From JBOHER01 sp050701115 (GTDB taxonomy: Bacteria > Actinomycetota > Actinomycetes > Mycobacteriales > Pseudonocardiaceae), in contig JBOHER010000011.1 of NCBI GenBank assembly GCA_050701115.1, positions 1 through 17,896 of the forward strand: DNA of 17,896 nucleotides. The letters are read 5' to 3'. Made by a program: the position numbers and the translations under genes. Position 1 is the stretch's first letter; the number at the start of each line of letters is the position of its first letter. A model generated the notes under the pieces. That model did no database searches. It saw nothing but the letters and a program-made list of their open reading frames with translations, and had not been told where the DNA came from. This document shows, in pieces, positions 7,608-15,229 of this stretch.

Positions 7608-8639
7608 TCACCGGTGCGCGAGGTGAGCGAAAACCAGGACGTTGTTGCGGTAGGAATCGGCCATTTGGTCGAAGCTGCCGCCGCAGGTGATCAGCCGAAG
7701 TTCGGCCCGATCGGTCCACCCGTACACCTCGGCGGTCGGGAACTCCGTCTTGGCGACCTCACGGACACGGTCCACGACGAAACGCAGTACCGAGCCGTCT
7801 TCCCGGCGGATGAGGACGTCGGCGCCCACCGTGAGTTCGGCGAGCCGAAGGAAAACGCCCGGCTCACCACCGCCGTCGACGTGTCCCACGATCACGGCGG
7901 GACCAGGCTCACCGGGCGCGGGGCCCAGCGCATACCAGCCCGCGGTCTTCGACTCGGCAAGTGGCGGCACCTCCAGCGTGCCGTCCGCGTTGAGCCCGAG
8001 GCGAAGCAGTGGCGACTCCGCGCCGATGGCCGGTACCGATACCGACACCGGTTCCAGCCGAGCCGACACCGGGTCCGCTTCCGCCGGAGCGGCCGGGATC
8101 GGTACTGGCTGCGACACGGCAGCCGGAGCGGCCGCACAACCCACCGCGGCCAGCAGCAGGACGCAGGTGAGCAATGCCCGGACCAGGTCAGGGCGGGTGG
8201 GTCCCGCCGACGTGACCGTGCGAACACCGACAACCCGCCCGCCGACATGTCGCCATCGTGGCGCGATGACCCGGATCGGCCCCTGCATCGCCAGCCAGAT
8301 GATCAACCAGGTGGAGCCGAAATGCAGCACGTAGGCGAGCCGATTCGGCGGCATCAGGCCCGACGCGCACAGCACCGGCACGGCGGCGAACCCCTCGGGC
8401 AGCCCAGCGAGCAGGGCGAACACGCTCGGCCAGTCCCTGTCCCAGCGCAGCTGCTGCACGGCGTGATACAGCAACTCCCAGCCCATGCCGAGCGCGGCGA
8501 TGACGGCCAGCGTCAGCAGCGCGGCACGGTAGTTTGCCGCGCCGGGGAGCAGTGGGACCACCAGCACCGTCCACGGAACACCGACCAGGACGAGCAGCGC
8601 GACCCGGGATTCCAGACGTCCGCACAGGGTCGGGGTCAT
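7608..8639 (-). CDS. class F sortase fused to a multi-pass membrane domain
   Basis: 343-aa transpeptidase-like protein predicted to cleave a C-terminal sorting motif outside the cytoplasmic membrane. The sortase domain occupies about residues 195-343, with catalytic His253 in VIVGHVDG, Cys319 in LRLITCGG and Arg331 in SYRNNVLVF; this triad and its spacing are characteristic of actinobacterial class F. Before it are hydrophobic segments at about 13-31, 38-60, 72-93 and 101-121, then a fifth at 153-175 whose LLAAVGC also resembles a lipobox. Typical class F enzymes have one N-terminal anchor, so the first 140 residues are an added domain. ATG 8639 overlaps the stop of the FAD protein gene as ATGA, so the two are translationally coupled. 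An in-frame GTG at 8669 is less likely. Confidence 0.9.
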   Translation of the reverse strand: MTPTLCGRLESRVALLVLVGVPWTVLVVPLLPGAANYRAALLTLAVIAALGMGWELLYHAVQQLRWDRDWPSVFALLAGLPEGFAAVPVLCASGLMPPNRLAYVLHFGSTWLIIWLAMQGPIRVIAPRWRHVGGRVVGVRTVTSAGPTRPDLVRALLTCVLLLAAVGCAAAPAAVSQPVPIPAAPAEADPVSARLEPVSVSVPAIGAESPLLRLGLNADGTLEVPPLAESKTAGWYALGPAPGEPGPAVIVGHVDGGGEPGVFLRLAELTVGADVLIRREDGSVLRFVVDRVREVAKTEFPTAEVYGWTDRAELRLITCGGSFDQMADSYRNNVLVFAHLAHR

Positions 8640-10153
8640 GGCGGTGCGTTCCGCATCCAACGCCACCATGCACGAAGTGACCGGGTCGTCAGCAAGGCGC
8701 GCCCACAGCCCTGTGCGGCAAGGGAATCAGCGATCGCGAGGGCGGCATACTGCAGGCCGGCGAACGAATCGACCGGGGCAAGATACCCGCCTGCTGCCGC
8801 CACCCCGGACACATACAGCCCAGCGGCACCGCCTGCCATGCCGGTAAGTTGAAAGTCAGGCGCCACGTCGAGACCCCCCAACGAATTCCGGCACGCCGCT
8901 GACCGCGTCAGCAGGTCGGCAAGCAGCGGATGGTGACCGGCGTCGGGGTCAAGGCCGGTCGCGTCGATGACGAAGTCCACCTCGAGCGTCAGCGGCTTGC
9001 CGTGCCGAGGGCGGACCCGGACCGCGATCCCCGTTTCTTGCGGCCGCAGCCGCGTCACCTGGCCGACGACCGCCTGGTACCAGCCGCGCTCACGCCCGGT
9101 CCGCAGTTGCCGGGCCCACTGCCTGCGATACGGAGTGGTCGTTCCGCCCATCGAGCTGATCAGTTCGGCCCGCTCGGCGGCGGGCAGTCGACGGGTCCGG
9201 TCCCGTAGCTGGCCACCGAAGGCAGCCTTCGGGAAGTTGAACGGCTGGTAGTTGAATCCACACCCGCCCTTCCCGCGGAAGGCAGAACGGCCCGAACCGC
9301 CATCGGGGTAGTGCCGGAAGACCTGCCAGATCCGCACGTCCTGCCCCGATTCCGCACGGTCGTCGATCAGGCGTTGCAGTACCCGCGACGCCGCGATCCC
9401 CGCGCCCCGGACCAGCACCGAGCCGCCCCGGGCAGCCAAGGTGCGATAGCAATGCTCGTGCGGCTCGTACGCGTGCACCAGATGGCCCTTGTCAGGCGCG
9501 ACCGCGCGGAACTCCGGCGAGGCGTCGCCGTGCCGTAGCCCGGCATAGCCCAAGCCAAGATGCGCGAACCGGCAGCGCAGCGCGAGCAGGCGGGAGCCAT
9601 CCCCGGACGGCCGGACCAGCACGAAGTAACCGCCCCCAGCCCTGCGCCGTACCGCGACCGCGATGCCGTCGACCAGCATGTCGGCCCAGCCGATGCGCGC
9701 GGCCTCCCGCTCCAGTCCGGTGCGCACGAGCGCCGGACTCGGGGTGTAGAACTCGGCGAACACCGGTTCGGCGAGTACCCGCAGCAGCGGAGCCAGCGCC
9801 GCCCGGCCGCGCTTGCGCTCCCGCCATGCCTGTTCCATCGCGTAGCTGGGGAAGCCCCACACGTTATCGATGCGCGCCGACGAATCCGAGCGCAACGGGT
9901 CGTCGTCGCGCAGGCCGGACACGGCACACAACCGGAGGAACCGCTCGCCCGGCAGGCGCTCAGGGGATACCACCCGGATCCGGTCCGCAGGCATGCCGGT
10001 GACCCGCAGCAGGTCCACCAGGGCGAAGGAGCCCAGTCCCCCGCCGACGCTGACCACTTCGGCGTCGATCACCCGTACCCCACGCTCGGCCAGCAGGCCC
10101 TCGGTGAGCACGGTGACGTCGATGAGCCTGTGCTCGGCGAGTTTCGTCGGCAT
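8636..10153 (-). CDS. FAD/NAD(P)-binding oxidoreductase with two Rossmann motifs
   Basis: 505-aa predicted flavoprotein. The first nucleotide-binding loop is VVSVGGGLGSF at 33-43, likely FAD. A second, VLVRGAGIAASR at 246-257, is placed like the NADPH loop of flavin N-monooxygenases. VIDATG at 395-400 is the ATG-type motif of that superfamily, and GLYVSGVAAAGGY at 445-457 matches the C-terminal FAD-contact strand. Cys residues occur at 76, 194, 235, 298, 421 and 483. No signal peptide, so cytoplasmic. The start ATG lies 2 nt after the MFS stop and the end overlaps the sortase start (ATGA), showing tight coupling. The sequence-level relation to N-hydroxylases is my inference; the substrate is unknown. 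A frame extending upstream to 11158 merely runs antisense-like through the MFS gene and is not used. Confidence 0.8.
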   Translation of the reverse strand: MPTKLAEHRLIDVTVLTEGLLAERGVRVIDAEVVSVGGGLGSFALVDLLRVTGMPADRIRVVSPERLPGERFLRLCAVSGLRDDDPLRSDSSARIDNVWGFPSYAMEQAWRERKRGRAALAPLLRVLAEPVFAEFYTPSPALVRTGLEREAARIGWADMLVDGIAVAVRRRAGGGYFVLVRPSGDGSRLLALRCRFAHLGLGYAGLRHGDASPEFRAVAPDKGHLVHAYEPHEHCYRTLAARGGSVLVRGAGIAASRVLQRLIDDRAESGQDVRIWQVFRHYPDGGSGRSAFRGKGGCGFNYQPFNFPKAAFGGQLRDRTRRLPAAERAELISSMGGTTTPYRRQWARQLRTGRERGWYQAVVGQVTRLRPQETGIAVRVRPRHGKPLTLEVDFVIDATGLDPDAGHHPLLADLLTRSAACRNSLGGLDVAPDFQLTGMAGGAAGLYVSGVAAAGGYLAPVDSFAGLQYAALAIADSLAAQGCGRALLTTRSLRAWWRWMRNAPP

Positions 10154-10155
10154 AC

Positions 10156-11760
10156 TCAGCGCACCACCTGGGTTGGTCCTCCTGCGGCGATCTCTTCGAG
10201 CGGCCGGGCCCGGGTCTCCACCGCGACCAGATGGAGCAACCCGGCGCCGAGCAGCATCGGAACGGCCGCGAGCGCGGCCGATGAGGCCAGGCCCGGCGGG
10301 GCGACGCCGGTGACCGCCATGCCGAGCGCGAGCACCCCACCAAGCTTGCCCGCGCCCGCCGTCAGCGCGGCGCCCCTGGCCCGCACCGCGGTCGGATACA
10401 CCTCCGCCGAGTAAGGCGCCAGCACCGCGTTCACCGCCCACGACCCCACCAGCAGCACGACGACCAGCGGCAGCAACGTCGATGAGCGCGCCAGTTCCGT
10501 ACCGGACGTCCAGAAAACCACCAGCGTCCCGCCGGTCAGGGTGGTGGCGGCGATCGTGGTCCGGCGAGTGCTCCACCGCCCGTACAGATGGGCGACGAGG
10601 ACCGCACCGAGCACCGCGAACAGCGCCGCCCCGGCCAGCAGCTCGGTGACGTCCTGGGTGGCCTGCCCCAGCGCCCCTACCGTGGTCGGCAGCCAGACGA
10701 GGAACCCGAAGTTGACCAGCCCCCAGGCCAGCCCGCAGAACACCAGCGCGCCGGTGATCCGCCCGAGGGATCCCCGCAGCACCGAACTGAAGGATCCGAG
10801 GGAGGCCGGTGGCGCGGCAGCCGTCTCGGGGACCAGCACCATGCCGAAGCGCGTGAGCACCCGTTGCGCTTCGGCGACCCGGCCGTGTAGCAGCAGGTAG
10901 CGGGGAGACTCGGGAATGTATCGGCTGACCGCGAGCAGCACCAGGCCGGTGGGCAGGCCGGCCAGCCAGAGGATCCGCCAGCCGAACACCGGCATCAGCA
11001 GGGTCGCCGTCCAACTGGAAATGAGGAAGCCGAGCGCGGTCCCCAGTCCGGAGACCAGCACCATCACCTGTCCTCGTCGGCCGGCGGGAATCATCTCGGC
11101 GAGCAGGGTGTAGGCGGCTGGCAGCATCCCGCCCGCACCGAGCCCCATCAGAAAACACATCAGGATGTTCCCGCCGAAGCTCGGCATGACGCCGCAGACC
11201 GAGGTGGCGACAAACAGCAGCGCTGCGACCAGAATCGAGGAGCGGCGCCCGATGCGGTCACCGAGGTATCCCCAGGCGAAGGAACCGATCGCGGTGCCCA
11301 GGATCCCGGCGAACGGTAGCCATGCCACCGGCTCCGCTCCCGGAACGAGTTGGGCGAGCGAGGACAGTCCGTACTCGGCGGCCACCGCGGGCAGGATGAA
11401 GGTGAACGTGAACGGCTTCTGGGTGTCCACCGCGATGGCGAAGATCAGACCCGCGATCAGCACGCGATGCGCCGGGAGCAGGGTGCTCTCGTCCACGGCG
11501 GCGACCCGATGCACCTGTGCGGCACCGTGAGGGTCGGACCGGGGCCGGAGGACGCCGGCGAATCCCAGCGCCATGCCACCCACGAGCAGCATCATGCCGA
11601 TCGCCATCGGCAGGTCGATCGCCATCCCGCGCATCCGGTAGTGCATGTCGGCCGCGCTGCCGAACATCGGCAGATGCAGCAGCACACCGGCCACCACCAG
11701 CAGGGAGCCGAGGAGGAACGTTCTGCGGCGACCAAGAATGGTCGGGGCCTGCACGACCAA
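10156..11760 (-). CDS. MFS transporter with N-terminal hydrophobic extension
   Basis: 534-aa membrane transporter. The major facilitator signature GYLGDRIGRRSS is at about 164-175 (loop 2-3 motif), and PESPRYLL at about 283-290 resembles the sugar/organic-acid porter motif after helix 6. Around these are roughly twelve hydrophobic helices. Before the canonical first helix there are two more hydrophobic segments (about 14-31 and 51-71) with the loop DMHYRMRGMAIDLP. I favour TTG 11760, with GGAAAGG six nt upstream (11773-11767); GTG 11754 is an alternative, and the longest frame (to 11826) would begin inside a hairpin. It is followed at 2 nt by the FAD protein gene. Substrate unknown. Confidence 0.83.
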   Translation of the reverse strand: MVVQAPTILGRRRTFLLGSLLVVAGVLLHLPMFGSAADMHYRMRGMAIDLPMAIGMMLLVGGMALGFAGVLRPRSDPHGAAQVHRVAAVDESTLLPAHRVLIAGLIFAIAVDTQKPFTFTFILPAVAAEYGLSSLAQLVPGAEPVAWLPFAGILGTAIGSFAWGYLGDRIGRRSSILVAALLFVATSVCGVMPSFGGNILMCFLMGLGAGGMLPAAYTLLAEMIPAGRRGQVMVLVSGLGTALGFLISSWTATLLMPVFGWRILWLAGLPTGLVLLAVSRYIPESPRYLLLHGRVAEAQRVLTRFGMVLVPETAAAPPASLGSFSSVLRGSLGRITGALVFCGLAWGLVNFGFLVWLPTTVGALGQATQDVTELLAGAALFAVLGAVLVAHLYGRWSTRRTTIAATTLTGGTLVVFWTSGTELARSSTLLPLVVVLLVGSWAVNAVLAPYSAEVYPTAVRARGAALTAGAGKLGGVLALGMAVTGVAPPGLASSAALAAVPMLLGAGLLHLVAVETRARPLEEIAAGGPTQVVR

Positions 11761-11795
11761 GACGTGCCTTTCCGTTGAGTACGGCAGAAGGGCGA

Positions 11796-11828
11796 CTGTG
11801 GTGTGGCCGGGGCACGACCACACCACAG
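11796..11828 (-). terminator. 11-bp perfect hairpin between surface-protein and MFS genes
   Basis: CTGTGGTGTGG (11796-11806) is the exact inverse complement of CCACACCACAG (11818-11828) with an 11-nt loop. It begins 10 nt after the stop of the 296-aa surface protein gene. This could terminate most transcripts of the surface protein genes, leaving lower expression of the transporter-oxidoreductase-sortase trio. Confidence 0.6.
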
Positions 11829-11838
11829 CCCTTTCTCA

Positions 11839-12729
11839 TCAGCTGCGACGGACCGCCGTGCGTCGCGTCGCCACCGTCAGGAACGCCGCTACCCCGAGCA
11901 GCAGGCCGATTCCCAGCGCGACGAGGCCGGTGGGCTCGGCGGTATGGCCGCCTGCCCCTGCCTCGACCGAGCCCACGGGAATCGGAAAGCCGCCCGAAGA
12001 GCCGACGGTGACCGAGCCGGCGGGAGAACCGCTGGACCCGTCTCCGGTGGCTGCCGAGCCGGCGCCGGAGCCGGGCGCGGGCTCGGTCCCGGCCGTTCCG
12101 GTGACGAACAGCGTCCCGGTGGCCTCCGCCGGGTCACCACTGGCTGTGGTGGCCGTGACGGTGACCGGAGCCGAGGAGGCTCCCTCCGTCGGCGCGAAAG
12201 AACCCCGGCACGCGGTCGACTCGCCCACGGCGAGGCTGTCCGCGGCACAGGTCATCGGACCGCCGGGACCCGATGCCCGCAGCGAGCTCAGGTTGGTCGA
12301 CCCGGTATTGGTCACCGGCACCACGACCGTGGCTTGCTCGCCTGCCGGGACCTTCGCGCTGCCGGGCGCCCCGGCCGACTGCCCCTCGACCGCGGGCGTG
12401 CCCACGGTCAGATCGCAGTCGCATCCCTCGTCGCTGTCCACTACCGGAGGGGGTTCCGGCTTGGGCGCGGAATCATCACACGGACAGTCCTCGGCCTGCA
12501 CCGGCTCGCCGGATCCCTCCGAGGTGATCGTCACCGAACCCTGTGCCGCATCGGCGTCATTGGTCTCCGCCGGAGCGGAGCCCGCCTCGGTACCGGACAG
12601 CACCGAGGTCACCGGCCCGGGCAGCTCGACATCGGTCGCCTCCTCGGCGTGGCCGACACCCACGCCCGAAATCAGCAAGGCGCAGGCCACCAGACCGGTC
12701 TGCAGTGATCGTCGAATCCAGGTACGCAT
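11839..12729 (-). CDS. secreted, C-terminally anchored surface protein
   Basis: 296-aa protein. Residues 1-28 are a Sec signal peptide (MRTWIRRSL, hydrophobic core, cleavage near GHA-EE). The mature part is Ser/Gly/Pro/Thr-rich, with CPC at 82-84 and CDC at 103-105. Residues about 106-210 form a beta-rich module (LTVGTPAVEG ... VTNTGSTNL) of the CARDB/DUF11 type, also found in the preceding 781-aa protein. The C terminus has a hydrophobic helix at 268-287 and a basic tail RRTAVRRS, the architecture of a sortase substrate, but the only motif in front is AEPTG (264-268), not LPXTG. ATG 12729 has AAAGG 8 nt upstream and starts 22 nt after the 781-aa gene's stop. Confidence 0.82.
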   Translation of the reverse strand: MRTWIRRSLQTGLVACALLISGVGVGHAEEATDVELPGPVTSVLSGTEAGSAPAETNDADAAQGSVTITSEGSGEPVQAEDCPCDDSAPKPEPPPVVDSDEGCDCDLTVGTPAVEGQSAGAPGSAKVPAGEQATVVVPVTNTGSTNLSSLRASGPGGPMTCAADSLAVGESTACRGSFAPTEGASSAPVTVTATTASGDPAEATGTLFVTGTAGTEPAPGSGAGSAATGDGSSGSPAGSVTVGSSGGFPIPVGSVEAGAGGHTAEPTGLVALGIGLLLGVAAFLTVATRRTAVRRS

Positions 12730-12751
12730 GGGAGAACCTTTCGCTTCTCGA

Positions 12752-15097
12752 TCAGCCGACCAGCTGGGAGAGCTCACCCAGCTGCTCGCCGTCGATGGAG
12801 TTCTCTCGTGCGCACGAGCAGGAAACACCGACGTAGTTGACCTTGCAGCCGGTGCTGGACTGCTCGCCGTTCTCACCGATCGCGGTGAAGTTGACGGTCA
12901 GCGTGTTCTCACCCGGCTGCGCGGTCGTGGTGAGCGTGCAGGTCGCGGTGTCACCCGGCTGCAGCGGATCCGGACTGCAGGTCAGCTCGCCGAGCGAGGT
13001 GTCCCCGCCGAGTCCGGTGACCGGGACTTCGCCGTCGTTGGTCACCGGGATGGAGATGGTGATCTCGCTTCCTGCGGGCACCTCCGGGCCGGGGCCCGAC
13101 CCGGCGGCCGTTCCGTTCACTGTCGGCGCGCCGACGGTGATCGACACCACGCCGTCGGAGTCCGTGCCCGGAGCACCGGATGCCGTGTCACCCGGCATCA
13201 CACCGGCGTTCCACCGCAGGTCACGCTGATAACGGCTCAGCGTGATTCGGTCGGTCCGGCCGGTCTCCTCGTCCGCGTGCGACGTGGTTCCGTGCACCGT
13301 TCCCGGCGCGTGCTGCGTGGTGAAGCTCGTACCCGCAGGCAGCGATCCCTCGTCGAAGGTGAGGAAGTAGCTGGACGGATCCGACCGCGGCTCCAGGTCG
13401 TCGAACAGGTATCGGCCGTCGTCGCCGGTGGTCTGCGTGCCGTAGTCGTTGTCGTTGGCGTCGGTCAGCGTGACGTCGACACCCTCTACCACCGGTTCGC
13501 CCTGGTCGAAGGCTCCGTTGCGGTTCTCGTCGGACCAGACCACTCCGCCGAGCGCGGTGTCGCGCTCGGACGTGGCCACCATCGGGTTGAGGATCGTCTC
13601 GACCAGGAACTTGGCGTTGTCGGCCTGCCAGTCGACCGGGATGCGGAACACCCGGCCGGGGTCGGCGAGCAGGTCGGTGGCGTTGCCGAGCTGTCCGGCG
13701 GTGATGGTCTGCACGTTGTACGCCGGGTCGTCCAGCAACATCATCGGATCGGTCACCGTGTTCATCACGAACATGACAGCGAAGTTGCCCGCTTCGCCGG
13801 CCGTGCCGTCCTTGAGGTAGACGAGCATGTTTCTGGGGTCGGTGCTGGGAATGGACTCCTTGCCGAACATGTATCCGACGAACTGCCCGGACTCCAGGTC
13901 AGCGACGGCGAAGGCGCCGCTGCCCTTGTCGAGCAGATCGTCCATCGGATCGGTGTTCATCACCTCGGCAGCCGCGTCCAGCAGCGGGGCGGCACCCTGC
14001 CCGAGCTGATTGGTCAGCGGGCAGAAGTCCTGCTGACGACCGGAGAGCAGACCACCCATGGCCGCTGCCTGGTCGTCGCCGACCTGGCAGATGGTGACCG
14101 GTGCCGGGCCATCACCCGGGGTCGCCGTCATGGAGATGTTGTCGAAGTCGAGGTTGCCCCAGCTGAGGGCCGTCTCTGCGTGCACGACGTCGACCATGAT
14201 GGAGATCCGGTAGTCCTTGCCGTAGACCAGCTTGGAACCGTCGAAGCCGGTTTCCACGCTCTGCCACTGGTTGAGCGGGAAGGTCGCCTCCGGTCCGTGT
14301 GCGGTGGTCACCACGCGGCCCGCGTCATCCAGGATCTGGATGTTGAAGGTCGAGTGGCCCTCACCGAAGAGCACCTCGGTCTGCCGGTGGTCGAAGTTGA
14401 GCTTCCAGCTCTCCGCGCTGGCGGTGAGGTAAGTGAACTTCGGCGACACCCACCGGGCGACGCCGTTGTTCGGCGTGCACGGCGCGACGCCGAACGAGGT
14501 GCCGTTGACCCGGAGGAAGGCGTCGTCCGGGCCATCCTGGCCGCCGGTCTCGTGCGCGAAGTTCCAGTTCACGCACGTGACACCGCGGACGAAGCAGTTC
14601 GGCGAGTACTCCTGGTAGGCCGACCAGCCGCCGGTCGAACCGTTGAAGTTCCTGGCCGCAGGGTCAGCGAGGTACACGTGGCCGCCGTCGGGCAGCGCCT
14701 GTCCCGGAGTGGCGTCATCGCTGAGGGTGCCGAAGTAGGTCGGACCGTCCGGGGTGCTCGCCGGGCTACCAGGCGTCCACACGTTCTCGTCGGTGCTGCC
14801 GTCGATGGTGGGCAACGACATGGTCGAACTGTCCGGCAGGCTCGGCAGCATCCCGTCGGCGGGCTGGGCCGCGGCTGAGCTCATCATCCCGACCGCGGTG
14901 ATCAGACCGATGAAAGCACCGGCAACGGCTCTCACCGAGGTCGTCAATGCCCGACCGGAACGGCGGTTCTTGGGCGGCTGGATGGGTGCGGTGATTTCCT
15001 CCGCACGGGTATCGCCGGGTTCGGGTGGCAGCCCCATCGGGCGCCATCCAGTAGGGGCGTCGGCGCGATGACGGCCGCCCCGTTGGGAAATAGTCAT
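12752..15097 (-). CDS. large secreted protein with SdrD B-like module
   Basis: 781-aa exported protein. A long basic N-region (1-49) precedes a hydrophobic core at 50-76 and probable cleavage after SSAAA. Residues about 145-325 look like a beta-sandwich (FNGSTGGWSAY ... LDFDNISM), similar in pattern to carbohydrate-binding or choice-of-anchor modules. Residues about 515-575 are an SdrD B-like repeat (GGVVWSDENRNGAFDQGEP, then DDGRYLFDDLEP), a Ca-binding Ig-like fold of surface adhesins. Residues 651-745 are a CARDB/DUF11-like module shared with the downstream protein. It ends with CSC (760-762) and a short acidic tail; there is no sorting signal, so it is either released or held by a partner. 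ATG 15097 follows GGAG by 7-8 nt. Confidence 0.86.
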   Translation of the reverse strand: MTISQRGGRHRADAPTGWRPMGLPPEPGDTRAEEITAPIQPPKNRRSGRALTTSVRAVAGAFIGLITAVGMMSSAAAQPADGMLPSLPDSSTMSLPTIDGSTDENVWTPGSPASTPDGPTYFGTLSDDATPGQALPDGGHVYLADPAARNFNGSTGGWSAYQEYSPNCFVRGVTCVNWNFAHETGGQDGPDDAFLRVNGTSFGVAPCTPNNGVARWVSPKFTYLTASAESWKLNFDHRQTEVLFGEGHSTFNIQILDDAGRVVTTAHGPEATFPLNQWQSVETGFDGSKLVYGKDYRISIMVDVVHAETALSWGNLDFDNISMTATPGDGPAPVTICQVGDDQAAAMGGLLSGRQQDFCPLTNQLGQGAAPLLDAAAEVMNTDPMDDLLDKGSGAFAVADLESGQFVGYMFGKESIPSTDPRNMLVYLKDGTAGEAGNFAVMFVMNTVTDPMMLLDDPAYNVQTITAGQLGNATDLLADPGRVFRIPVDWQADNAKFLVETILNPMVATSERDTALGGVVWSDENRNGAFDQGEPVVEGVDVTLTDANDNDYGTQTTGDDGRYLFDDLEPRSDPSSYFLTFDEGSLPAGTSFTTQHAPGTVHGTTSHADEETGRTDRITLSRYQRDLRWNAGVMPGDTASGAPGTDSDGVVSITVGAPTVNGTAAGSGPGPEVPAGSEITISIPVTNDGEVPVTGLGGDTSLGELTCSPDPLQPGDTATCTLTTTAQPGENTLTVNFTAIGENGEQSSTGCKVNYVGVSCSCARENSIDGEQLGELSQLVG

Positions 15098-15121
15098 GGG
15101 ATTGCTCCGTATTCTGTGCAG

Positions 15122-15151
15122 CGCAGGCAGGAATGAAGATTCCGGCCTGCG
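15122..15151. repeat. strong two-part hairpin ahead of the 781-aa gene
   Basis: CGCAGGC (15122-15128) pairs with GCCTGCG (15145-15151), and inside it GGAAT (15130-15134) pairs with ATTCC (15139-15143), with one A-G mismatch and a GAAG loop. It lies between the 265-aa gene and the 781-aa gene, 25 nt before the latter's start codon. It may be a terminator of the upstream gene, an mRNA-stabilising leader or an operator. Confidence 0.5.
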
Positions 15152-15229
15152 GTTGGCGTGGTGGTCCGAGGGTTGTCTGCGAACAGCCTTGCGATGCCTG
15201 CCGTTGATCGAGGTCGGCGGCGGGACGGC

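Noticed and set aside
7518..8852. 444-codon open frame on the plus strand
   Set aside because: It is antisense to the sortase, whose catalytic His, Cys and Arg are intact. The plus translation is Arg/Gln/His-rich low-complexity sequence.
10154..11158. Upstream extension of the FAD protein frame (to 840 codons)
   Set aside because: The extra N-terminal part overlaps the MFS transporter on the same strand in another frame, and it is Arg/Gly-rich with no domain. The ATG at 10153 follows the MFS stop by 2 nt.
11645..14878. 1077-codon open frame on the plus strand
   Set aside because: It lies opposite the two exported proteins and part of the MFS gene, all of which have signal peptides, modules or motifs. 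The plus frame is Arg/Val/Gly-rich with no domain. Long antisense frames are normal in GC-rich DNA.
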